Below are positions 24,632-33,712 of a DNA stretch of 64,000 nucleotides, one piece after another. This stretch comes from GCA-2733415 sp049614485 (lineage in GTDB: Bacteria > Bacteroidota > Bacteroidia > Flavobacteriales > Flavobacteriaceae). The stretch covers positions 62,001 to 126,000 of the forward strand of contig JBMZDR010000002.1 of the NCBI GenBank assembly GCA_049614485.1, given 5' to 3'. Numbering within the stretch: position 1 is the stretch's first letter; every line of letters begins with the position of its first letter. The notes under the pieces were generated by a model, which had not been told where the DNA came from, did no database searches, and was given only the letters and a program-made list of their open reading frames with translations. Position numbers and translations under genes: made by a program.

Positions 24632-26002
24632 TTATGTCTTAATTAATTTTTTGGTAATATAATTGAATCTTATAAATAATAATACAGCTGCTACTGATAA
24701 ACCAGCTAACAAGCCAAACCACACCCCTGAACTTTTAAATTCTGTATGTAACCCTAAATAATAGCTTATAGGAAAACCTACAACCCAATAGGAAATAAAT
24801 ATTAATAATGTCGGAATTTTAACATCCTGAACACCTCGTAAAGCCCCTAAAACAACTACTTGTATTCCGTCTGATATTTGAAAAACTGCAGCTATTAGAA
24901 GTAAGGTAGATGCTATTTTTACAACTTCCACTGTGTTGTTTAAATCTGCTATATTGTTATAATTTACAAATAAGTCAGGAAAAATGTTATGGCCCATAAC
25001 AAAAACCACGGCAAACATAATTTCAATAAAAATAGTTAATAAGAAAATAGAAAATGCCACTCTTCTTAATTCGTTAAAGTTTTGCAAGCCTTTTTGATTA
25101 CCAACTCTAATCATAGCCGCAACACTTAACCCCATACCCACCATAAAGGTTAAAGATGATAGTTTTAGTGCTATTTGATTGGCTGCTTGTGCATTACTCC
25201 CTAAAACACCAGACAACCATATACCCGCAGTAAATATTGCAACCTCAAAAAACATTTGCAACGCTGATGGTACTCCTAGCGACACAATTTTATTTATAAC
25301 CGTTTTTTTTATGATCCTAAAGTTTAAATTGGTTACATAGGCTTGAAATTTTTTCTTTGATCTTAATAACAACCAGATAAACACAAGCATTACAATTCTA
25401 GAAATTAACGTTCCAATAGCAGCGCCAATAATACCCAATTCAGGGAAACCTAACTTACCATAAATTAAAATATAGTTAAGGGCTATATTGATAACATTAG
25501 CAATAAGTGTAGCCCACATTGCATATTTTGTTTGTGACAAACCATCTGAAAATTGCTTAAATGCCTGAAACATAATCATTGGTATTAATGAAAATGCCAC
25601 AATTTCAAGGTAAGGTATTGCCAAAGCTACAACATCTTCAGGTTGCTTCATGTGATACATTAGTGGTTTTAATAATAACATTAAACCAAATAGTGCCACA
25701 CCTAAAAGTGTACATAATACTAAACCATGCTTAAACGCAGCTTTACCTTTTACAACATTACCTTCGCCATCTGCTTCAGCTACTAGTGGTGTTATTGCAG
25801 TAGAAAACCCAATTCCTAAAGACATTGCAATAAATAAAAAACTATTCCCTAATGATACCGCAGCTAATTCTGTTGTACCAATTTTACCAACCATAATATC
25901 GTCAATTAAACCAACCATAGTGTGGCCCACCATACCCAAAATTACAGGGTAAGCCAGTTTCAAATTGTAACGAAACTCTTTTGTATATGCAGTTATTTTC
26001 AA
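24632..26002 (-). CDS. MATE family efflux transporter
   Basis: This is a 456-aa polytopic inner-membrane antiporter with 12 expected helices in two six-helix halves. LKLAYPVILGMVGHTMVGLIDDIMVGKIGTTELAAVSLGNS is the N-terminal MatE signature, and the second half begins NKIVSLGVPSALQMFFEVAIF. MATE proteins export cationic drugs or organic ions using Na+ or H+ gradients; the substrate is unknown. It heads a three-gene run with the 75-aa and PAP2 genes. Confidence 0.93.
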   Translation of the reverse strand: MKITAYTKEFRYNLKLAYPVILGMVGHTMVGLIDDIMVGKIGTTELAAVSLGNSFLFIAMSLGIGFSTAITPLVAEADGEGNVVKGKAAFKHGLVLCTLLGVALFGLMLLLKPLMYHMKQPEDVVALAIPYLEIVAFSLIPMIMFQAFKQFSDGLSQTKYAMWATLIANVINIALNYILIYGKLGFPELGIIGAAIGTLISRIVMLVFIWLLLRSKKKFQAYVTNLNFRIIKKTVINKIVSLGVPSALQMFFEVAIFTAGIWLSGVLGSNAQAANQIALKLSSLTFMVGMGLSVAAMIRVGNQKGLQNFNELRRVAFSIFLLTIFIEIMFAVVFVMGHNIFPDLFVNYNNIADLNNTVEVVKIASTLLLIAAVFQISDGIQVVVLGALRGVQDVKIPTLLIFISYWVVGFPISYYLGLHTEFKSSGVWFGLLAGLSVAAVLLFIRFNYITKKLIKT

Positions 26003-26069
26003 GCGTTATTTTTTTGGGCTACAAATGTACACGATAGTATTCAAACAAAGGATATGAAGCGGTAGAAGA

Positions 26070-27464
26070 TTATTTTTTAATTTTTGAATTCTGAATCACA
26101 CCATATTTATCAAACAAATAGACTAATGATGTCATTGTTGCAGCACCTAACTCCAATTCTCTTTTATTTACATGCTCAAAAGTGTCATTAGCTGAGTGAT
26201 GATGATCAAAATACCTTTGTGAGTCTGGCCTTAATCCACACAACACATTATCGCCTTTTAAAGGGCCAACATCTGCACCACTTCCTCCTTTTTCAAAATA
26301 ATGAATCAAATAAGGTTTAAAAAGCGATTTCCATGACAAAACTTTATCAAAATTTTCATCCGAACAATCAAAAGAAAAACCTCTCGGAGTAAAGCCTCCA
26401 GAATCACTCTCTAAAGCAAACACATGGTTTTCTGATTTTTCAGCAGCTATTTTAGCATACTTTTTCCCTCCACGCAAACCATTTTCTTCGTTCATAAATA
26501 AAACAACCCTAATCGTATGTTTTGGTTTATAATTTGTTTGTTTTAATAAACGTAACACTTCCATTGACTGAACTACACCGGCCCCATCATCATGAGCACC
26601 ATCACCTAAATCCCAAGAATCTAGATGACCACCTACAACCATAACTTTATTTGGATAGGTGCTTCCTGTAATTTCTCCAATAACATTATAAGACTGCACA
26701 TCTTTTAATTGCTTGCAATGCTGGGAAAAATAAAATTTAATTTTCGGATCTAATTTTAGCATGGCACTTAATAATTCTGCTGCATTGGTACTTATTGCTG
26801 CCGCAGGAATACGGTTTGAGACTGGTGTTTCACCGTAGGTCATAGATCCTGTGTGTGGCAAATCATCTAGTCTTAAATTCATAGAGCGCACAATAACGCC
26901 AACTGCGCCGTAAGCAATGGCCTTTTCAGCGCCTTTATACCGCTGTTCAACACATCCGCCATATGCGTTAAATGTACTTATTAATTCAGCTTGCATTGGC
27001 CGGTTATAAAACACTATTTTTCCTTCTACTTTACTTATCCCTAATGCGTCTAGCTCATCAAAACTTTGCACTTCTATTAGCTCAGCTTTTAACCCTCCAG
27101 AGGGTGTCGCTATTGAACCTCCTAAGGCGCAAATTGGCATCACAGTAGACTTTCCTGGAGCTGTTTCTACATATGCATATTCTTTTGCTCCTCTTACCCA
27201 TTTTGGCACCATTACAGGCTGTAACCATACCCGATCTAACCCTAATTCCTCCAATTGTTCTTTAGTATATTTTACTGCTTTTTCAGCATTGTATGATCCC
27301 GATAATCGTCCGCCTATTTTGTTTGACAGATGATTTAACCATTCATATGATTTCCCGTGTAATAATGAGGTGTCATAAATGCTTTTCAACATTTTACTAT
27401 CTTCAGATTGTGAAAAAAGGAGTGAGGTAAAAAGGAGTGAGGTTAGATAGAGTTTTATTTTCAT
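26070..27464 (-). CDS. Secreted M28 family metallopeptidase (carboxypeptidase Q-like)
   Basis: This is a 464-aa exported zinc aminopeptidase or carboxypeptidase. Signal peptide MKIKLYLTSLLFTSLLFSQ; a PA insert domain lies around residues 125-245; the M28 core has GGHLDSWDLGDGAHDDGAG (first zinc ligands His and Asp), FMNEENG (catalytic Glu and metal-binding Glu), ESDSGG and a late HHHSANDTFEHV. The order fits carboxypeptidase Q-like enzymes that degrade small peptides in the periplasm. The start overlaps the stop of the PPK2 gene by 4 bp (ATGA). Confidence 0.9.
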   Translation of the reverse strand: MKIKLYLTSLLFTSLLFSQSEDSKMLKSIYDTSLLHGKSYEWLNHLSNKIGGRLSGSYNAEKAVKYTKEQLEELGLDRVWLQPVMVPKWVRGAKEYAYVETAPGKSTVMPICALGGSIATPSGGLKAELIEVQSFDELDALGISKVEGKIVFYNRPMQAELISTFNAYGGCVEQRYKGAEKAIAYGAVGVIVRSMNLRLDDLPHTGSMTYGETPVSNRIPAAAISTNAAELLSAMLKLDPKIKFYFSQHCKQLKDVQSYNVIGEITGSTYPNKVMVVGGHLDSWDLGDGAHDDGAGVVQSMEVLRLLKQTNYKPKHTIRVVLFMNEENGLRGGKKYAKIAAEKSENHVFALESDSGGFTPRGFSFDCSDENFDKVLSWKSLFKPYLIHYFEKGGSGADVGPLKGDNVLCGLRPDSQRYFDHHHSANDTFEHVNKRELELGAATMTSLVYLFDKYGVIQNSKIKK

Positions 27465-28336
27465 TCGTTTTCTAATTCGTATTTATAAGTTGAGAGATTT
27501 TCTTTGATAGCATCACTCAGTTCTGGTTCATCAATATCTTTATATGTTTTTAACGTGTCATATATCGTTTTTGCAACAATATATCTTGCTGATGCTTTAT
27601 CATCAGCAGGAATAATATACCAAGGTGCTTTCTTAGTTGACGTATTATTAATAGCTTCTTGATAGCACGTTTGATAATTATCCCATAGTTTTCGTTCTTT
27701 TAAATCACCTGGTGAAAATTTCCAATTTTTTTCTTTAAGAGCGATTCGACGCAATAACCGACTTTTTTGTTCTGACTTACTAAGGTTTAAGAAAAATTTA
27801 AAGATTATTGTGCCATTTTCAGCAATATGCTGTTCAAAATTTCTGATTTGTTCAAAACGTTGTTCCCAAAATTCGCCATCAATATCAGTAACTGAATTAA
27901 TATTAGGAAGATTTTCTCCTAATATATATTCTGGGTGCACCCTAGTTACCAAAACATTTTCATAATGTGTTCTATTAAATATTGAAAACTTTCCTCGTGG
28001 TGGTAACGCAATATAATGGCGCCATAAAAAATCATGTTTCAACTCCAAATCAGTAGGTACTTTAAAACTATGTACAACAATACCACGTGTATTAAAGTCT
28101 TTGAATACTTCACGAATCAGACTGTCTTTTCCAGCAGTATCCATACCTTGTAAACAAACTAACACTCCATATTTCCCATGTGCATATAACGTATCTTGTA
28201 ATTTCCCTAGTTTTTTCCTTAGTTTTTTAAGTTTTTTCTCAACGGTTTTTTCGTCATCTAATTCTATATGGGTTTTATAATCTGATAATTCTATTTTTTT
28301 ATCAACTCTATATTTATCAATATTCAGGTTTTCCAT
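27461..28336 (-). CDS. PPK2-family polyphosphate:nucleotide phosphotransferase
   Basis: This is a 291-aa cytoplasmic kinase that uses polyphosphate to phosphorylate nucleotides. Visible are Walker A-like QGMDTAGKDSLIREVF, the lid region FKVPTDLELKHDFLWRHYIALPPRGKFSIFNRTHYENVLVTRVHPE, and SKSEQKSRLLRRIALKEKNWKFSPGDLKER. The combination is typical of the PPK2 family with roughly 300-aa length. It is translationally coupled to the M28 peptidase gene, an unexpected pairing with no clear functional logic. Confidence 0.92.
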   Translation of the reverse strand: MENLNIDKYRVDKKIELSDYKTHIELDDEKTVEKKLKKLRKKLGKLQDTLYAHGKYGVLVCLQGMDTAGKDSLIREVFKDFNTRGIVVHSFKVPTDLELKHDFLWRHYIALPPRGKFSIFNRTHYENVLVTRVHPEYILGENLPNINSVTDIDGEFWEQRFEQIRNFEQHIAENGTIIFKFFLNLSKSEQKSRLLRRIALKEKNWKFSPGDLKERKLWDNYQTCYQEAINNTSTKKAPWYIIPADDKASARYIVAKTIYDTLKTYKDIDEPELSDAIKENLSTYKYELENE

Positions 28337-28405
28337 CTATTCTAGTATACTTAATTGTATAAATATATTAAATTTTAATATCTTTCGACTTCAAAATTAA
28401 GATTG

Positions 28406-29014
28406 ATGTCAGAGAAAACAATAAACATTATTACGGAGGCTTTTAAAGCTATTCCTGCTGGTGACCAACTTGTAAAACAAGATGCAAAACGAGAGGCTAG
28501 GTATAAAAAATTAGGCTCTTATGTATATCACAATGCGGTTAAAAGGAATGGATTATACCTTTCTAGTAATAAAGAGGGTGTTGGTGTTGCCTATGTTATT
28601 GATCCTAAAAATGATAAGAAAACGTTTAGTGATTTTATAAACGATTTGAAATTTGCATTTGGCGTTTCTGGAATAAAAAAAGCACTTGCTATTTCTAAAC
28701 GACAAAAATACATTCAGAGTCAACGTCCTAAAAACGAAAAATACATGTATTGGGAGTTTACTGGTGTCAACCCTAATTACCAAGGTTTAGATGCTCCTTC
28801 ATTTTCAATGGCAGAATTAAGAGATGATGTTTACACCGATGCTCATGAAAGAGGTTTGCCTATTTACACAGAAACATCTATACGAAAGAACATGATTGTT
28901 TACAGGCGCTATGGCTTTGATATTTACCATGAATGGACTATGCCAGATGGCTCTACCATGTGGTTTTTAAAATACGATACTTTAAACAAACCTAAATTTG
29001 TTAAGAAATCATAA
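28406..29014 (+). CDS. GNAT-like acetyltransferase family protein
   Basis: This is a 202-aa cytoplasmic protein whose C-terminal half fits a GNAT fold: YWEFTGVNPNYQGLDAPSF corresponds to the motif A strand, and LPIYTETSIRKNMIVYRRYGFDIYHEW resembles the motif B end of acetyltransferases (nearest-neighbour-in-GNAT pattern xxYxRxGF). The acetyl-CoA loop itself is weak. The ATG at 28406 is taken rather than the TTG one codon earlier. It ends at a bidirectional terminator. Confidence 0.65.
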   Translation: MSEKTINIITEAFKAIPAGDQLVKQDAKREARYKKLGSYVYHNAVKRNGLYLSSNKEGVGVAYVIDPKNDKKTFSDFINDLKFAFGVSGIKKALAISKRQKYIQSQRPKNEKYMYWEFTGVNPNYQGLDAPSFSMAELRDDVYTDAHERGLPIYTETSIRKNMIVYRRYGFDIYHEWTMPDGSTMWFLKYDTLNKPKFVKKS

Positions 29015-29047
29015 AAAAATGCCAACTTTATAAGTTGGCATTTTTTT
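29013..29047. terminator. Bidirectional terminator between the GNAT-like gene and the NtrC-like gene
   Basis: Perfect 16-bp arms (AAAAAAATGCCAACTT and its complement) with a 3-nt loop, serving both convergent genes. Confidence 0.92.
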
Positions 29048-29051
29048 ATGA

Positions 29052-30215
29052 TTATTTACTTGCAAATAATTTGACATCTTGTTCGGAAATTTCGGTTTCA
29101 CCAAGAATAATTAAACGCTCTATAACATTTCTAAGCTCTCTTATATTACCAGTCCAATCATACTCTTGCAGTAATTTAATTGCTTTTTTAGAAAATCCTT
29201 TTACCGCACCTCCTTGATCACTTGCTATTTTTTTAGCAAAATGCTCTATTAATAATGGAATATCTTCTCTTCTATCATTTAATGCAGGTACTTTAATTAA
29301 AATAACTGCTAAACGGTGGTACAAATCTTCTCTAAAATTCCCTTCAACTATTTCTTTTTTCAAATTTTTATTAGTTGCAGCAACTACACGTACATCTACC
29401 TTAATATCTTTATCGCTCCCTACACGTTGTACTTTACTTTCCTGTAAAGCTCGTAATACTTTTGCTTGAGCAGAAAGACTCATATCTCCAATTTCATCTA
29501 AAAAAATTGTTCCTCCATTTGCAGCTTCAAACTTACCAGCTCTATCCTTATTTGCAGATGTAAAAGCGCCTTTAACATGCCCAAACAACTCACTTTCAAT
29601 TAATTCTGATGGAATTGCGGCACAGTTTACTTCTATCATTGGCCCTTTAGAACGCTCACTTTTTTCATGAATCCAATGTGCTACTAACTCTTTTCCTGTT
29701 CCGTTTGGCCCTGTAATAAATACGCGAGCGTCTGTTGGAGCAACTTTTGCTACCATATCTTTAATATGCGTAATTTCAGGGCTTTCACCTATCATTTCAT
29801 ATTTTTTAGATACTTTTTTCTTTAACCGCTTATTTTCAACCACCAGTTCTGTATTATCTAATGCATTACGAACTGTATTTAATAACCTATTTAAATCTGG
29901 CGGCTTAGAGATATAATCAAATGCCCCTAATCGCATTGTATTTACTGCAGTATCTAAATCACCATGTCCTGAAATCATGACAATTGCTGTTTCTGGTTTT
30001 ATTTTTTTTACTGCTTCAAGCACCTCAACACCATCCATTTTTGGCATTTTTATATCGCACAATACCAAATCATAATCGGTTGCTTTTATTTTCTCCATTC
30101 CAGCTAAACCATCTTCAGCTTCATCTACGTGATAAGATTTACTTTCTTCAGAGAGTATTTTAACTAATACGCGCCGAATGGCAGCTTCATCTTCTATTAT
30201 TAATATTTTTGACAT
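29052..30215 (-). CDS. NtrC-like response regulator: receiver plus sigma-54 AAA+ domain, no DNA-binding domain
   Basis: This is a 387-aa regulator. The receiver domain (1-120) has acidic residues E8/D9 and phospho-acceptor D54 (LVLCDIKMPKMDG). The AAA+ domain (about 142-370) has Walker A GPNGTGKE (169-176), Walker B GTIFLDEIGD (235-244) and arginine-finger region REDLYHRL. The sigma-54 contact loop reads GAFTSA (216-221) instead of GAFTGA. The protein stops about 17 residues after the AAA+ lid (NIRELRNVIERL), so the usual C-terminal Fis-type helix-turn-helix is absent. It may act from solution, or not on sigma-54 at all. No cognate kinase is adjacent. Confidence 0.9.
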   Translation of the reverse strand: MSKILIIEDEAAIRRVLVKILSEESKSYHVDEAEDGLAGMEKIKATDYDLVLCDIKMPKMDGVEVLEAVKKIKPETAIVMISGHGDLDTAVNTMRLGAFDYISKPPDLNRLLNTVRNALDNTELVVENKRLKKKVSKKYEMIGESPEITHIKDMVAKVAPTDARVFITGPNGTGKELVAHWIHEKSERSKGPMIEVNCAAIPSELIESELFGHVKGAFTSANKDRAGKFEAANGGTIFLDEIGDMSLSAQAKVLRALQESKVQRVGSDKDIKVDVRVVAATNKNLKKEIVEGNFREDLYHRLAVILIKVPALNDRREDIPLLIEHFAKKIASDQGGAVKGFSKKAIKLLQEYDWTGNIRELRNVIERLIILGETEISEQDVKLFASK

Positions 30216-30450
30216 TTTTTTGTATTACAAAAGGTTGAATATTTAAAGATACATTATTCTATTTTTATGGACAGAAATCTTTGTTATAAAACACAAAAAA
30301 CTTCGTATTTCGTTTAAAGGCATTTTTTACCGACACAAAACGTTAACATATGTTAAAAATACCTACCATTGGGTATTTCATAAACTTAAAGTATGTTGTA
30401 TATTTACTATGTCTATAAGAAGTTATAGATTAAGTAAGTTTTTTTGGGGT
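30216..30450. other. Intergenic region with two small dyads
   Basis: No ORF of note. It contains the 14-bp palindrome TTAACATATGTTAA (30343-30356) and, directly after it, an inverted repeat with AAATACC / GGTATTT arms (30357-30378). Either could be an operator for the divergently placed NtrC-like gene; no canonical sigma-54 promoter was found. Confidence 0.45.
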
Positions 30451-30490
30451 AAAAAATCTTTGTTAGTAACACTAGCAAAGATTTTTTTTT
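30451..30490 (-). terminator. Terminator after the MscS gene
   Basis: Long A/T-flanked arms (AAATCTTTGTTAGT / ACTAGCAAAGATTT, one mismatch) with a 3-nt loop, ending in T runs on the minus strand. Confidence 0.8.
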
Positions 30491-30510
30491 GATGCCTACC
30501 TCAGTTTAAA

Positions 30511-31332
30511 TTACTTATTAACATAAACTTCTCTTTGTGGGAAAGGAATTTTTATATTGTTTTCTCTAAATAGCTTGTCAATTTCAAATCTAATATCACT
30601 TTTAGGTATTGATGCTTCAAAACTGTTGTTTAGTGTAAATATTAATTTAAAACTTAATGCGCTATCTCCAAACTCAGTAAAGAGAATTAAAGGTTCTGGT
30701 GTTTTTATAACTTTTGGATGATTATTTGCTGCCTGTAACAACAGCTTTTTAACCAACTCTAAATCCGATCCATATGCTACACCTACAGTTACATATTCAC
30801 GTGTTAACACACCATTTTCAGTCCAGTTATATAATGTTGATGTTAGGTATTTATGGTTTGGTATAATCAACACTTTGTTATCAATTGTAACTGCTCTTGT
30901 GGTACGCAATCTTATTTCTGTAACTCTACCTACTTTGCCTTCTAGCTCGATAATATCACCTACATGAACTGATTTATCAACCAAAATAAATACTCCTGAA
31001 ATGATATCTTGAAAAAAAGTTTGCAAGGCTAATCCAACACCAACTAACAAAGCTGCTGATGCTGCAAAAATAGCTGTCACATTAATTCCCATATTATCAA
31101 ACGTCACTAAAATGACTATGACATATATGAAGTATTTAGAAAATGAAAAGATGGAATTAAACTTTAGTTTATCTTCATCATTTAGCTTTTTAACAACTAT
31201 TTTTTTTATTAATCTTAAAACAAAAGTTGCAATAACCAAAACCGTAATAACAAGTAAAATTTGTTTTACAGTAATATGCACACCTTTACCTAATTCAAAA
31301 TCAAGTTTTAAAAATTCATTTATTTCTTCCAT
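30511..31332 (-). CDS. Small-conductance mechanosensitive channel (MscS family)
   Basis: This is a 273-aa membrane channel. Three N-terminal membrane helices are followed by the pore-lining TM3 (FAASAALLVGVGLALQTFFQDIISGVFIL) and the beta domain VGDIIELEGKVGRVTEIRLRTTRAVTIDNKVLIIPNH, both classic MscS signatures. It opens on hypo-osmotic shock to release solutes. The start codon overlaps the stop of the ABC permease by one base (TAATG), so it is co-translated with the exporter, which is a less usual partnership. Confidence 0.92.
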   Translation of the reverse strand: MEEINEFLKLDFELGKGVHITVKQILLVITVLVIATFVLRLIKKIVVKKLNDEDKLKFNSIFSFSKYFIYVIVILVTFDNMGINVTAIFAASAALLVGVGLALQTFFQDIISGVFILVDKSVHVGDIIELEGKVGRVTEIRLRTTRAVTIDNKVLIIPNHKYLTSTLYNWTENGVLTREYVTVGVAYGSDLELVKKLLLQAANNHPKVIKTPEPLILFTEFGDSALSFKLIFTLNNSFEASIPKSDIRFEIDKLFRENNIKIPFPQREVYVNK

Positions 31333-32651
31333 TAGTATTTAAGCCATTTATAGATTTCTTTATAACTTGGTTTTTTACCGTACATTAATATTCCTACACG
31401 GTAAATTTTTGACGCAAACCATACTGTTCCTATAAAAGTACTAAATAGTAGCACAACTGATAAAATTTGTTGCCAAACTGGTACACCAAAAGGAATACGC
31501 ATTAGCATGACCACTGGTGATGTGAAAGGTATAAAAGAAAATACTTGAGCTACTGTTCCATGAGGGTCTTCTAACACTGTAAACCCACCTACATATACGG
31601 CTAAAATTAAAGGCACCATAATAGGCATCATAAACTGCTGTGTGTCTGTTTCATTATCAACAGCTGCACCAATAGCTGCATATAATGAACTGTATAATAA
31701 AAATCCGCCTATAAAAAACAACAAGAACATGACTATTAAATTAGCCAATGGCAAGCTATATATTTCATTTAAAAGCATTCCTACTTTCTCTTGCATATCG
31801 CCATTTTCCATAGCTTGTTTAACTACTTCTTGTTGCGGACCACTTTGCATTTCTGACATATTCACGCCAAAGAAAGTAGACAATACTATAGACAATATCC
31901 CTAATAATAGCACCCAAATTACAAACTGTGTGATTCCTGCTAATGATGTTCCAAAAATTTTCCCCAACATTAACTGCATCGGCTTTACTGAAGATATGAT
32001 AACCTCAATAATTCTGCTTGTTTTTTCTTCTATAATGCTACGCATTATCATGTTACCATAAATAATAATGAACATGAATAACAAATAGCCTGACACCATT
32101 CCAAATGCTAATTTTAAACCACCGCTAAGCTTTGATGTTTTTTCACCCTCATAACTTTCTTGATTAATATCTACACGTATACGGGCATCTTTAATTTTTT
32201 CGATATCAAAGCCTTTATCTTTATAATTAATATCTGTTAAACGCTTTTCTATTTTTGACTCTAGGTCTGCTATTAATGTTAAAGAAGGGGTGTCTTTTGA
32301 ATAAAAACTAACTTTTTTCTCTAATTGATTAATACTATCTACTTTAGGAATATATAACAACCCATAGTGCTCCTGAGCTTCTACATCTACCCTAGCTTTT
32401 TCTAAATCAACATTATTTAAAATACGGTATTTTGTAGAGGAATTACTGTCGGCAAAAATTTCGTTGGCATAACCTGATTCATCAACAATATCAATTATAC
32501 GCTCTTTATTTTTATTCAAGTTAGTTAAAAAACCTATTAACAGCCCCAAACCAATCATTATTAACGGACTTAAAAAAGTCATGATTATAAATGATTTATT
32601 ACGAACCTTATTGATGTATTCTCTTTTAATTATTAATGGTAAATGATTCAT
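31332..32651 (-). CDS. ABC-2 type exporter permease (NatB-like)
   Basis: This is a 439-aa membrane subunit. One N-terminal helix (FIIMTFLSPLIMIGLGLLIG) is followed by a large extracytoplasmic domain (about 45-175) and then five helices, the topology of ABC-2/NatB proteins. IMRSIIEEKTSRIIEVIISSVKPMQLMLGKIFG is a hallmark of this family. NatAB exports Na+ in Bacillus; the substrate here is unproven. It lies 11 bp downstream of the ATPase gene and 1 bp overlaps mscS. Confidence 0.9.
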   Translation of the reverse strand: MNHLPLIIKREYINKVRNKSFIIMTFLSPLIMIGLGLLIGFLTNLNKNKERIIDIVDESGYANEIFADSNSSTKYRILNNVDLEKARVDVEAQEHYGLLYIPKVDSINQLEKKVSFYSKDTPSLTLIADLESKIEKRLTDINYKDKGFDIEKIKDARIRVDINQESYEGEKTSKLSGGLKLAFGMVSGYLLFMFIIIYGNMIMRSIIEEKTSRIIEVIISSVKPMQLMLGKIFGTSLAGITQFVIWVLLLGILSIVLSTFFGVNMSEMQSGPQQEVVKQAMENGDMQEKVGMLLNEIYSLPLANLIVMFLLFFIGGFLLYSSLYAAIGAAVDNETDTQQFMMPIMVPLILAVYVGGFTVLEDPHGTVAQVFSFIPFTSPVVMLMRIPFGVPVWQQILSVVLLFSTFIGTVWFASKIYRVGILMYGKKPSYKEIYKWLKY

Positions 32652-32662
32652 TACAAAGTAGA

Positions 32663-33589
32663 TTAGTTATTTTGAACAGATTGAATGAAAATATCACTTG
32701 CAGAAGGAATTACTTCTGTAAAATGATTGACTTGTCCTTGATTTGTTAGAAAGGACAATAAATCATTTGGCGTACTTGAAGCGTCTATTTTTATTTTCAC
32801 TTTCAAATCGTCATGAATAGATTTAAATGATGTTTCTGACACACTAAATTTCTCTTCTAACAGTCTTCTTAATTCTACATCATTTGCGGCACCAACACCT
32901 ACCTCAAAGGTATTTGATTTGAATTGCTTTTTGATATCCAATAATTTACCATCTAATATTTTATTAGACTTATCTATTAAAGCAATATGGTCACAAAGCT
33001 CCTCTACAGACTCCATTCTATGCGTCGAAAATATCACTGTTGCGCCATCATCACGAAGTTTTAATATTTCATCTTTTATCAAGTTTGCATTTATGGGATC
33101 AAATCCACTAAATGGTTCATCAAAAATCAATAATTTTGGTTGGTGCAATACAGTAACTACAAATTGAATTTTTTGAGCCATTCCTTTTGACAACTCTTGC
33201 ACCTTTTTATTCCACCAGTCACCTATTTCTAATCTATCAAACCAATACTTTAAGCGTTCTTTAGCCTCAGTTTTAGACAATCCTTTTAACTGTGCTAAGT
33301 ACAGTGCTTGTTCGCCAACTTTCATTGATTTATACAACCCTCGTTCTTCAGGAAGATACCCAATATCTTTAACATGATTTTGCTCTAACGGTCTACCATC
33401 TAAAGTTACCAAACCACTATCTGGCATTGTAATTTGATTAATGATTCGTATAAATGATGTTTTTCCGGCGCCATTAGGACCTAAAAGTCCAAATATACTT
33501 CCCTTAGGAACAGTTAATGAGACATTGTTTAATGCTGTATAATCGCCATATTTTTTGACAATATTTTCAGCAACAAGAAGATTATCCAT
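32663..33589 (-). CDS. ABC transporter ATP-binding protein (NatA-like)
   Basis: This is a 308-aa ATPase subunit with Walker A (GLLGPNGAGKTSFIR), signature motif (LSKGMAQKIQF, a variant of LSGGQ), Walker B with D-loop (LLIFDEPFSGFDPIN) and H-loop (FSTHRMESVEEL). A C-terminal extension of about 90 residues follows, as in NatA and bacitracin-type exporters. It forms an exporter with the permease immediately downstream. Confidence 0.93.
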   Translation of the reverse strand: MDNLLVAENIVKKYGDYTALNNVSLTVPKGSIFGLLGPNGAGKTSFIRIINQITMPDSGLVTLDGRPLEQNHVKDIGYLPEERGLYKSMKVGEQALYLAQLKGLSKTEAKERLKYWFDRLEIGDWWNKKVQELSKGMAQKIQFVVTVLHQPKLLIFDEPFSGFDPINANLIKDEILKLRDDGATVIFSTHRMESVEELCDHIALIDKSNKILDGKLLDIKKQFKSNTFEVGVGAANDVELRRLLEEKFSVSETSFKSIHDDLKVKIKIDASSTPNDLLSFLTNQGQVNHFTEVIPSASDIFIQSVQNN

Positions 33590-33663
33590 AAATAATTAGT
33601 TTATCTGTAAGTAGCACTCTTTATAGTAATGTTACAAGAATACTTAGGTTTATTTTGTTATAC

Positions 33664-33694
33664 AAAAAACCTCGAAGGTTTTTCGAGGTTTTTT
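33664..33694 (-). terminator. Terminator after dnaJ
   Basis: The stem AAAAAACCTCGAA / TTCGAGGTTTTTT has a 5-nt loop and lies 19 bp past the dnaJ stop. Confidence 0.9.
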
Positions 33695-33712
33695 ATATTT
33701 ATAATAAGAGTA

